This document shows, one piece after another, positions 55,964-64,000 of a stretch of 64,000 bases of DNA. The stretch is from Actinernus sp. WN-2022. Lineage: Eukaryota > Cnidaria > Anthozoa > Actiniaria > Actinernidae. Within the stretch, counting starts at the first letter, position 1. Each line of letters opens with the position of its first letter. A program made the position numbers and the translations under genes. Location: positions 397,001-461,000 of the forward strand of contig JAOWCC010000553.1 of NCBI GenBank assembly GCA_030867875.1, written 5' to 3'. Below the pieces are notes generated by a model. It saw nothing but the letters and a program-made list of their open reading frames with translations, was not told the origin of the DNA and ran no database searches.

Positions 55964-56263
55964 TACTTCGATTTTGACCAAAATATTTGTTAACACAGGC
56001 ATTATTGTGTTATTTTGACGTACCTGAATCATTTTAACGCCAAATATTTACGATTTTCATCGATAAACATGTTGAATTACGATGCAGCGACGTTTTCACG
56101 AATGAAATCAACTAGACGTTCCATACTTTTCCGCGAAGGACTGGGGCCAGGTTCAAATCAACTAGGCGTTCCATTCTTTGTTCGCAATGGACTGGGACTA
56201 TATTTTAGCTCTTTCTTTTTTTATCGAACGTCTTTTCTATTGAACGCTAAAAATATCTCTCGA

Positions 56264-57250
56264 ATGGATAAGTTCGTTACGAAGGACCCGGGAAAAGACA
56301 ATCACACTTCTGTGAATATTACAGCAGCCGACAGGGCAAGAAAATATTCCAAAGGCGTTCTACACGCAGACAATGGCCGCCTGTTTTGTTCCTCATGTAA
56401 CGTTGTTGTGGACCACACGCGAAAGTGCAAGATAGATAAACACCTGGAATCAGCAACTCATATCCAAAAGGCCCAGCTTCCAACTGCAAAACAACAAACC
56501 CTCAAGACCTCCCTGGAATGCAAATCAGTTTCTCAATTAGAGAAAATAAAAGTCTGCCACGAGTGGATTAGGGCTTGTTGTGCAGCAAATATACCGCTGC
56601 ATAAGTCTGACAATGTAGAGTTGAGAAAGTTTTTCCAGACAAGAGTTTACAACGGTGGCGCAATTCCTAAGTGCTCACAACTGCGCGATTATTATTTGTT
56701 TGACGTATACGAAATCGAGAGGGCAGAGCTTAAAGAACTCGTCAAGGGAAAGAATGTGGCTTTAATGGTCGATGAACTGAGTGACGATGAGGGCCGATAC
56801 GCTCTAGATGTCATGGCCGTTATGTTGGACTTTGATGAACTTTCTCCAACAGGCCGGTGTGTAGCATATTTACTGGATACTCACTTTTTGAATGAAACAA
56901 ACAACCAAACGGTTTCCCAGGCAGTTGTGAGAACGGTTCACGAATTTGGCATAGAGTTTGATCGTGTGCGTGTCTTTAGCTCAGATAACGTTGGATATAT
57001 GAAGAAAGCATTCCGCGAAACACTGTCGAATCTGTTTACCCAGGCTGTCCATATAACGTGTAATAGCCATATCGTTAATCTCGTAGCCTCCGACTTTAAG
57101 AAATCTTTCCGTGAGCTAACGGAATACATGAAATGTTTCAGGAATCATTTTTTTATTCCCAGCGGTAGGAAGAGCCGTTTCCTGAACTTTTTGCATACTC
57201 GCACTGGCGAGAAAGCAAAAATGCCGCCAAACCCAACCATATATAAGTAG
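56264..57250 (+). CDS. CGGBP1-like hAT transposase, C-terminally truncated
   Basis: The start at 56264 gives a 328-residue protein beginning MDKFVTKDPGKDNHTSVN. The first 70 residues form a BED/CGGBP1-type zinc module (C42, C45, H60, H66: LFCSSCNVVVDHTRKC, then DKHLESATH). A hAT RNase H-like core follows, with VALMVDELSDDEGRYALDV (first acidic segment) and VFSSDNVGYMKKAF (second), then HITCNSHIVNLVASDF. The frame ends soon after PPNPTIYK, before the large helical insertion, the catalytic Glu and the hATC dimerisation domain, and no continuation was recognised. An in-frame upstream ATG at 56015 is possible but the added sequence is not domain-like. CGGBP1, a vertebrate CGG-repeat-binding protein, descends from this family. 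The truncation makes transposase activity unlikely, though DNA binding could persist. Confidence 0.75.
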   Translation: MDKFVTKDPGKDNHTSVNITAADRARKYSKGVLHADNGRLFCSSCNVVVDHTRKCKIDKHLESATHIQKAQLPTAKQQTLKTSLECKSVSQLEKIKVCHEWIRACCAANIPLHKSDNVELRKFFQTRVYNGGAIPKCSQLRDYYLFDVYEIERAELKELVKGKNVALMVDELSDDEGRYALDVMAVMLDFDELSPTGRCVAYLLDTHFLNETNNQTVSQAVVRTVHEFGIEFDRVRVFSSDNVGYMKKAFRETLSNLFTQAVHITCNSHIVNLVASDFKKSFRELTEYMKCFRNHFFIPSGRKSRFLNFLHTRTGEKAKMPPNPTIYK

Positions 57251-57530
57251 TACTATAGGGACGATATAGACAAAAGTGAAACAAGGTACGCCGTGAAACG
57301 TACATGTATGAAGTATTTGCTTACAGCTATAAATCAAATCAGTGAAGGTATCAGGATATACTTTTTACAATTAACAAAGGCCTGTAGCTATAACCGATGC
57401 TAAAATACTGGAAGACTAAAATACTACTGAAATAAATGCTAAGATAATGGAACACTGTGGACCTTTGCCGCGCGACCTGGTTGCGAATTTATCGAAGTAT
57501 CATTGCTTGTGACGACTTCTAAAACTGTAA
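57251..57530. other. Non-coding junction
   Basis: No hAT 3' end, hATC domain or resumption of the interrupted SAP element was found here. Confidence 0.35.
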
Positions 57531-58083
57531 TTCACGTCTCAAAAATGGAAAATAAAGTTATCTGCCTTTCGACGCAGTAAAAACTTACACGACGTTTTAG
57601 TCAAATCCAAACTCCACACTGATACACTTGATCCTCTTAACGACCCTCATGGCTCATTTCGCTGTGGTAATAATTGTCTAACTTGTAATTACATTAATCA
57701 CGGCCAAACTAATTATACATTTCATTCGACTGGCGAGATCAGGCCCATCAAACATCACATTGACTGTAATTCTAAAAATCTCATATACATGGTTCATTGT
57801 AAACGCTGTAATGCTCAATACATAGGAGAAACTAAGCGTCGCCTTAAAGATCGCTTTAATGAACACCGTCGCCCTGTTGACAAACCTACTAACAAATCTA
57901 AAGCTACTGCTGTCTCGGATCATTTTCTTACTAACAACCATTGCCCTAATGACATGCAATTAATCCCCTTAGAACTCATCCACTCTAATAGAGATGGCGT
58001 ACGCAAGGCTCGCGAGGCATTTCTTATTGATAAAGGACAAACATTAGAACCTAAAGGCATGAACAGAAAGGAAGAAATGTAAT
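57531..58083 (+). pseudogene. Penelope-like element C-terminus with GIY-YIG endonuclease
   Basis: The open frame from 57531 to the TAA at 58081 reads LSAFRRSKNLHDVLVKSKL, then FRCGNNCLTCNYIN (a CxxC-type zinc cluster), NLIYMVHCKRCNAQYIGETK, RRLKDRFNEHRR and VSDHFLTNNHCPNDM, with a late REAFLIDKGQTL. These are the linker, CCHH-like cluster and GIY-YIG nuclease of Penelope-like elements, with the nuclease motif in IYMV...QYIGET form. The reverse transcriptase upstream is missing, so this is a 5'-truncated copy. The nuclease frame itself is undamaged. Confidence 0.8.
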
Positions 58084-58229
58084 TTTATACCACTTAGTCT
58101 CTATTATGGAATTGTATTTAGCTTAGTTCTCTATCACGACCACTCATCACTTGTAATTTTATCTCCTAGTCTCACATTCATGTTTTCAAAATTTGTAACT
58201 AACGGTTTCTTGCCATATACTTGTGTACC

Positions 58230-58266
58230 CTGAGGAAGGTTGGCCGTGCCAACCGAAATATCGGTA
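58230..58266 (+). ncRNA. Hammerhead-ribozyme-like motif in the PLE tail
   Basis: CTGAGGA matches the CUGANGA box. A perfect 7-bp hairpin GGTTGGC-CGT-GCCAACC follows, then GAAA, as in hammerhead cores. One extra A between the first box and the hairpin, and the lack of clear flanking stems, are departures. Penelope-like elements are known to carry small hammerhead motifs near their ends. Self-cleavage is not shown. Confidence 0.45.
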
Positions 58267-60774
58267 ATAATTATATATATTCCCAGTACCGTACAATCAG
58301 CCTTTCATTTTGTCTTGATATTCGTATATTTTTGCTGATTAGATCCCATCCAAGGTGATCCGGTTCCTGCACTTCGTCCGAATTGGTCCTTGCATTCAGT
58401 ACATTACATTACATTACTGTTAAATAAACCCGATAGTCACGCTTGGCACAAATGACCCTAAAATCGATCACTTTGCTATATTTTCAAAAGTTTCCAACGT
58501 AGAAGACTGATTTTTTTTATGGGAGGATTAAGACCGATGACCAAAACAAAATTCGATGATTTTAACTACCGTAGACATCTTTATGACGTCACAGTTACCT
58601 CATGTATCCATTTAGAATAGGTTTCTCAATGTTTTCAATTACCTTTAACATCAGTAAATGTTATATTTTCGATTTCCAATCATGTTGACAACAAACAAGC
58701 CGAAAACCCGAGTTCGATTGGTTACGGAGGGAGAAAAGTTATTAAATTTTGAATTTTGGTAATTTTCCCGCGGGAAATATTCAATACAGAACCATTTACA
58801 AAATAACTTCTTCATTCATCTTTTAGAGTTTAAAATATTTGTTTACGACAATCTAGCAATCAAAAGAGTAAATCGGTACCCACAACCGTATGTTTTTAGA
58901 ATTTTCAATTTTTGAAAGGAAATACTTCAAAATTCACAGTGAAAAAGAGGATACGTCATTATGACGTCATATATGTTTCGAAACGTCTTTTAAAAATAAC
59001 TATTCGAGTATTTTTCGGGTATACTTACTGTGCACTGAATAGCCGCAATATGGTCTTTTTATGTTTCTTCAATTTAGAAAGCATGACTGATGTCAGACCC
59101 ATGACGTCAGAAAATCTGACGTCACAGGAATCTTCAGTTCTTAATAACTCAGCATATATTTATCGTAGAGACTTTAAATTTGCGGCAATCAAAAACACAT
59201 ATTTATGTTGTTGTGATAGCATGCTTTATTTCAAACCTAACGCAGAATTTAACCTTAAAAGGACTCGTTCTTTATGACGTCACAATAACATCAATATACA
59301 AACATGTTTGATCCTAAAGACGTTATTTCATTTTAATATCAACATACGAAAATTTCGTTAAATTTGACAACGAATTAAACAAAATGTGCTGGTTTATATA
59401 TGTTTGGCTCGCTTCGTAGTGATAGATTTTGAGGTAACTTATGCCATGCGTGAGTTGTGTAGCTGTACATTTTCCAATAACCTGAATGAATAGTATCAGT
59501 ATACCAAATAAGGTTTTTGGGTGGGAGTGTTCCGCCCGGTTCTCAAAACCCTGACGCTATTTCAGACCAAAATATACGATTTTCCATACCATTTTTCAGA
59601 CCTGTACTCTATTTTACAACAAGTGAAATATTTAAAAATGTGCAGTCTCATACTTCCCTGTGAAGATCATACCCTATTCCAAACTAAAAATGCGAATTAC
59701 CCTATTTTACATTAAGACAGCTCGAAACACAATCACAAGAAATGACTTTGAAAAGACAACAGTTAAAATGCAAACCCTTTTTCAGCGAAATATTACATAC
59801 CGCATCACAAATACTTTTAATGCGCTAAATAGAAAAACAAAATAAATAAAATATTATTACAGGAACTATATACATTTTATACCCTGCATGTAAATGAAGA
59901 CATGTCTCTGAGGAAAAGCATCTGCAATACATATAATATGTACCTCGGATTTATTGTTTATTCGCCTTGAAGAAATTGTTCAGCCGGTCTTGCGTGACAC
60001 GTCACGTTACCCTCTCTGAGAATGATCCAATGCTACATGTATTTTTACTGGTTATAAGGATGTATAATCATAGCCCACTATCATCAAACTCAATAGATCT
60101 GCTAATCGTAGATTCCTTATTTCACTATTAAGCGGAACGGAAAGCACAACTGCCCTAGCGAGACAACAATAACTTAATTTCGCGGGAAATTGACCTTGGT
60201 CTTTCGAAGGCCAGCGAGTTTTACTTTTGTAAACATCAAATATTTACACTTTTACCTCTTCCTAAAATGTTTCGATGTAAAGTAATAGTCTTCTGAGCCA
60301 TTTTCATTAGGTTATGCTATAATACTTTGACAAATTTACACGCCGGATTGATATTAAGGCTGAAAATTTGGCGGGGTAAAAGTTAAAATATGCACATTTT
60401 CAGCTATTTCTCATAGGCCTCACGCTAAATCATTGAGTAGTGCCAATCAATACTTTGCAGATTTTTGATGACAATTGTATAGGCTACTGAAAAATGATTT
60501 TAGTAATAAAATAAACTACCGCACTTTTGAGAAACAGCCCCTTAAAAATGACTCCATTCTGGTGATTTTCGTGATAAGCTAAAATACCGATTTTTTTCCG
60601 AATATTGAAAAGAAAGAATTTCACCGACTAGAGTTTTGCAAACGTGAACATGCTATTTAAATGGTAGATAATACACACAAAATGTAGCAAAGCCGTCAGT
60701 TGTGCGTAGTGACTTTGATAGCCTTTCAAAGTTAGCCCAGATTTTACTGTTTTTACGGCCTGTCTAGGCCAAAA
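58267..60774. other. Non-coding stretch with CRE cluster and repeat words
   Basis: No supported gene. Five TGACGTCA palindromes lie at 58584, 58962, 59102, 59117 and 59275. Around 59570-59720 words like CTATTTTACA and CCCTATTTTACATT recur, probably a decayed element. Open frames at 58912 and 59521 have no domain. Confidence 0.4.
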
Positions 60775-61331
60775 ATGGAGGGGGTGGTCAATCTCAGAAA
60801 CAAAAAGACGAGTGGAACTTTAAATACCACCGTTCGTAATCTTATCAGGTACCTACTAAATGCTGAAAAAATTATGGGAATCGGCCGACCCCCATCTTTC
60901 GGTTCTGCCCGGTTTTCTCAGACAATGACTCTTAATAATAGCTGTTTCAGCAGTATCGGTGCTATGATATTGAAATTATGGCAATGGCAACCTTGGATTG
61001 ATCTATTAACTATTAACTTTCAAAAAGAAACTTAAACTTAACATTATTAATACATATTAACTCTCCTCTCTCTCTCATCCTCTCTCAAGTATATATTTAC
61101 TCTATTTTTATAAAGAAATATTTTTTCCAACTACTTGTTTCTTTGTGCCCTTGTTCGCTTTGACCATAAATCTTGTATGTAAAATAATTAGCTGCCTGAC
61201 TTGTCTAGCCCTATATGGTTATTTCAGGTAGCTAGTACCAGATTTCCAGAATATCTCTTTCTTTCTTATGTTTACTTATGTAAATTTGCTATTTCATGGT
61301 ACAAATAAAGCGTTGTTGTTGTTGTTGTTGT
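60775..61331 (+). mobile_element. LINE 3' end with (GTT)n tail
   Basis: A short frame to 61035 ends LKLWQWQPWIDLLTINFQKE and has the look of the degenerate C-terminus of a LINE RT ORF. The untranslated tail ends in AAATAAAGCG followed by (TTG)n at 61312-61331. The same signal and tail close the minus-strand LINE at 13141, so they probably share a family. The upstream limit is uncertain. Confidence 0.55.
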
Positions 61332-61920
61332 ATTAAAAGCGCACTCAGGATAAAAAACTTTCAATCAATTAATATACATGAGAAGGCTTTTCACTTGTAT
61401 TGAAGCTGCATGAGTAATATATGTAGACAAGCCAAATTTTCCAAAGTTCGTTGAACCTTTAAGTTGCCTTAGTTTACACATGCTCAGGCATCCCAGCCAC
61501 TTTTTGGACAAATTTGATAGGAAATATAGGCTGTGCAAGTTCTAAATATAGGAAAATATAGGATTTTTTTTTCAAAATATAGGCACTTTATAGGAGCTAA
61601 AATAGCTTTCAAACAATAAATAGTAAACAATAAACACACAATTTTTAAAACATGTGAACTTTTAATGTGTTTGATCAAACCTGTTTTTTATTGTGTAACA
61701 CTGTTAACATTTGTCATACTTAAATAAGTATTCCATTTTACCTTTATCATATCAACCTCTCTGAACATGTCTATTCTCTAGACTTTTTATTTTCTGTTTT
61801 CATATTCCTCTCTAGTGAACTAGATAAAAGGTGTTTTAACGCAACTGAGAAACTTACTCAACCTAAGTATATTGTCACTACACCTAAGCCTTTCATTGTC
61901 AACTGAAATACCATTGATCA
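61332..61920. other. Non-coding stretch with AATATAGG words
   Basis: Between 61515 and 61590 AATATAGG occurs several times. No gene supported. Confidence 0.35.
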
Positions 61921-62178
61921 TTAACCTTTATACAAGTATTCAATCTTTCTTTTTAACACTGATGTGGGCAGGATAAGCCTGTGATGAGCTGAACGTAGGT
62001 CAGGAGGAGGCCTGTTTGACTTATTCTCAATAACGAGCCTGTCCACTACTAGATAGGCGATTTTCCCTTGCTCTCTTGCTTCATTTAGTTTAGGTAGGAG
62101 TTCTTTTCTTTTCTTTACTGTTTCTTCAGCAAAGTCCTCATTGATATAGATCCCATCGGGTTTGTTCTTGAAATTCAT
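61921..62178 (-). pseudogene. LINE ORF1-like C-terminal fragment
   Basis: The minus-strand translation reads KPDGIYINEDFAEETVKKRK, then ELLPKLNEAREQGKIAYLVV and DRLVIENK. The INEDF...RK.L...EAR..GK.A-L-YD.L pattern is that of the C-terminal domain of L1-type ORF1 proteins and relatives, which binds RNA together with the RRM. Only this end is present, with no ORF2 nearby. It could also be an exon of a gene that captured the domain. Confidence 0.55.
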
Positions 62179-62225
62179 AACTATTTTATTATTACTGTAT
62201 CTCTCTTTTTCTTTCTACAATTATT

Positions 62226-62259
62226 AACTCGTGGATGCGCATATGCGCAGGAACGAGTT
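62226..62259. repeat. 34-bp palindromic repeat, copy 2
   Basis: AACTCGTGGATGCGCATATG...GAACGAGTT, with the inner palindrome GCGCATATGCGC. It is the opposite-strand counterpart of 41281-41313. Confidence 0.75.
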
Positions 62260-62546
62260 TTTGCGTGAGGTGGGCGAATGATGGCTAGCTAGCCGTTAGC
62301 AAAAAATCAATCAATATCAAGTCGTATGCTGTTCGGAATACGAGCGAGGAAGCCTCGGGGACGAGTTTGAGGCACTGTGAGCTGTCGGGCGAGTGGCATT
62401 CAGAGCTGCACAAGTGTTTTACACGGAGACTACACACTGTGTTGGCAGAAAAATCAACTTTATGAAATGATGGACTTGTTTACAAGGTTCTGTATTGCAC
62501 AAAAGGTTTGGTTTCCCGGGAATATTTGGCCACTTGACTCGCAAAC

Positions 62547-62632
62547 ATGTCTCATGTCTCATGTCTCACGCCGAAGTCTAGCGTTGAACAGTTCTTGAAG
62601 GGGATGAGTATCGAAGGCAGAATAAAATACTG
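62547..62632 (+). CDS. Possible first exon with good donor
   Basis: An ATG at 62547, following three ATGTCTC repeats' first unit, opens MSHVSCLTPKSSVEQFLKGM then SIEGRIKYW. The last Trp codon is split by a perfect donor (TACTG|GTGAGT). The SVEQFLKGMSIEGRIKYW stretch looks like the start of a DNA-binding or transposon-type protein, but it is not recognised with certainty. No second exon found in the remaining 1.4 kb. Confidence 0.4.
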
Positions 62633-62814
62633 GTGAGTGTAATAAATCACAAATATAAATGTATAGTTTAAAATTGTACCTCAATTCTAAAGTAGAATTA
62701 GAATCTGTTTTCTCTTATTTACAAGTATTTGATCGAGTGTGTGTTCTTCGTGAAATTATATGGTTGCTTTCCGAGATCATTCCGATCCGAAGTACACACG
62801 TGTCAGATCACCGT

Positions 62815-62970
62815 CAATGAAATGAGACCTTTCCCACGTTAATTCTAAGATGTCGATCACTTTATATTTTACTGGGCCTTCTACCAACGAAATGAGACCT
62901 TTCTCGCGGTAATTAGGTGTTACAATCTCAAGATGTCGATCAGTTTATATTTTACTGGGCGTTCTGCCAA
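62815..62970. repeat. Tandem duplication, about 70-86 bp units
   Basis: CAATGAAATGAGACCTTTC (62815) and CAACGAAATGAGACCTTTC (62885) start two copies, both ending with AGATGTCGATCA(C/G)TTTAT and TTTTACTGGGC. Copy 2 has about 15 extra bases in the middle. Confidence 0.85.
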
Positions 62971-64000
62971 CTCAGGGAACGGCCCAGGAACGAACATATA
63001 GGTTTTTTAATTTTATTTTGAAATATAGAAGCTCTGAAATGCGATTTTCAGCTATTTCAGATAGGTTACATGTGTAAAACGTATGTAAAACTCCCCAAAT
63101 GGTTAAGGTTACCGGATACCTTCAAAACGAAAAAGATGGAAAAAAAAAATTTAACACAAAAATGTAGTTTTAGCAGTAGTTTATCATATACCAAAAACTC
63201 CGTTAAAAAAATTATATTAACGGAGAAATACCAAAAGGAAGTTTTTAACCGGAAGTAAAATGTTCTGTTTGATTGACAGCAGATCAATAAACACATGACA
63301 AGTGCTCACTCGCCCGTAACGACGGTGCGGGGAAAGGCTAGCGCATATTAAATTCATGTTTACGTTTATTGAGGAAAGTTTTTCCACACACGATTCCATA
63401 ATTCCATCGGTTGTTGGCCTTATCTTCCAAAAAGCAAGCAGGATACCCTTAGCTTGGAAAACAAAGAAAAAAGAAAAGCAAAACATGGCCAAACAATGCA
63501 TACGACTACGAGCCAAATAGCTAAATAGAAGTCCTCGCAAAACCCGACAAGGGTTCGTATTTTACACTTTTAGACAGAGTGCCGAGTGGTCCACATCTGA
63601 ACATAAATAGATACTGATAGGAGCCGGCCGAGAGAATATTTGTTTCCAAGAAACCCGGGCCAAGAAAGCTTAGATAGAAACGTAAAGTCACACAAGAGAA
63701 CTAGAACAACCGGCTATATTAACATGTTCTCGATGCGGCGCGTAGCTTTGATCGGAAATCGACATTGGCGGGAAATCTTGACAGATAGTTGAACTGTGAT
63801 GAGAAATGATTGGCCAAGAGCTCGCTAATTGTTGGAGAGGCGGGCACGACAGATGGCAATTTGTTTCGTTTTCTACGCTTTCGATTTTCAACCAAAATAG
63901 AGTTTTTAAAAAGCCCCACTCAAGAGGAATTTATTCAATTTGTGTGAAATTTTCACAAAAAGTCAACTGATATCGCAGCTGCAAAAGGGTTTCGGGGAAT
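62971..64000. other. Non-coding stretch to the window end
   Basis: No supported gene on either strand. Short overlapping frames have no domains or start context. Confidence 0.35.

Noticed and set aside
1..64000. CRISPR arrays, bacterial operons or phage-type systems
   Set aside because: Repeats here are tandem satellites or inverted MITEs with no spacer pattern, and the gene structure is eukaryotic.

Overview
The window is AT-rich animal nuclear DNA. GT-AG introns are visible, no bacterial operon layout is present, and almost everything recognisable is either an isolated exon or mobile-element debris. The mix is a Ty3/gypsy chromovirus, a second Ty3/gypsy, BEL/Pao, LINEs, a Penelope-like element, hAT, Crypton-type DUF3504 genes, tRNA-headed SINEs and many long-TIR MITEs. 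With a divergent HND-type kinase this suggests an invertebrate, most likely a cnidarian such as an anthozoan. That placement is inference from family content, not proof. No rRNA gene, functional tRNA, CRISPR array or complete conserved housekeeping gene was found.

Layout. 0.9-3.8 kb: decayed chromovirus whose gag and protease lead straight into a chromodomain, with reverse transcriptase, RNase H and integrase missing. 6.2-12.0 kb: second Ty3/gypsy element with gag, protease, RT, RNase H, integrase and a probable 3' LTR; a 1.28 kb long-TIR element sits between its pol stop and its polypurine tract. 13.2-14.7 kb: minus-strand 5'-truncated LINE. 14.7-15.8 kb: BEL/Pao gag fragment cut by a MITE. 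16.7-17.1 kb: a second MITE with the same TTAAAGTGC termini. 18.6-20.0 kb: leucine-rich-repeat remnant and a possible terminal exon. 20.1-20.7 kb: LINE 3' end. 22.1-23.7 kb: an intact two-exon DUF3504/tyrosine-recombinase gene, the best complete gene here. 24-35 kb: exon-like fragments, a 306-bp in-frame duplication, a SINE and several hairpin MITEs. 35.8-37.1 kb: three exon-like segments. 41.7-43.8 kb: a plus-strand BEN-domain gene. 43.9-44.3 kb: a broken second DUF3504 gene with the intron at the same place. 46.3-48.2 kb: satellite-like tandem repeats. 50-51.7 kb: AT-hook exon and an intronless kinase with one frameshift. 52.6-55.9 kb: decayed two-exon, multi-domain transposon-like gene (C2H2 finger and SAP-like helices). 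A CGGBP1-type hAT element is nested in its 3' end (55.88-57.25 kb). 57.5-58.3 kb: Penelope-like GIY-YIG tail with a hammerhead-like motif. 58.6-59.3 kb: cluster of TGACGTCA sites. 60.8-62.2 kb: LINE 3' end and an antisense ORF1-like fragment.

The genes do not form a pathway. The window is a layered mobile-element graveyard with one apparently live recombinase gene, one BEN-domain gene and scattered host-like exons. Element order can be partly read from nesting: a long-TIR MITE inside gypsy, a MITE inside BEL gag, and hAT inside the SAP element. Exon calls rest on reading frames and splice signals read by eye.
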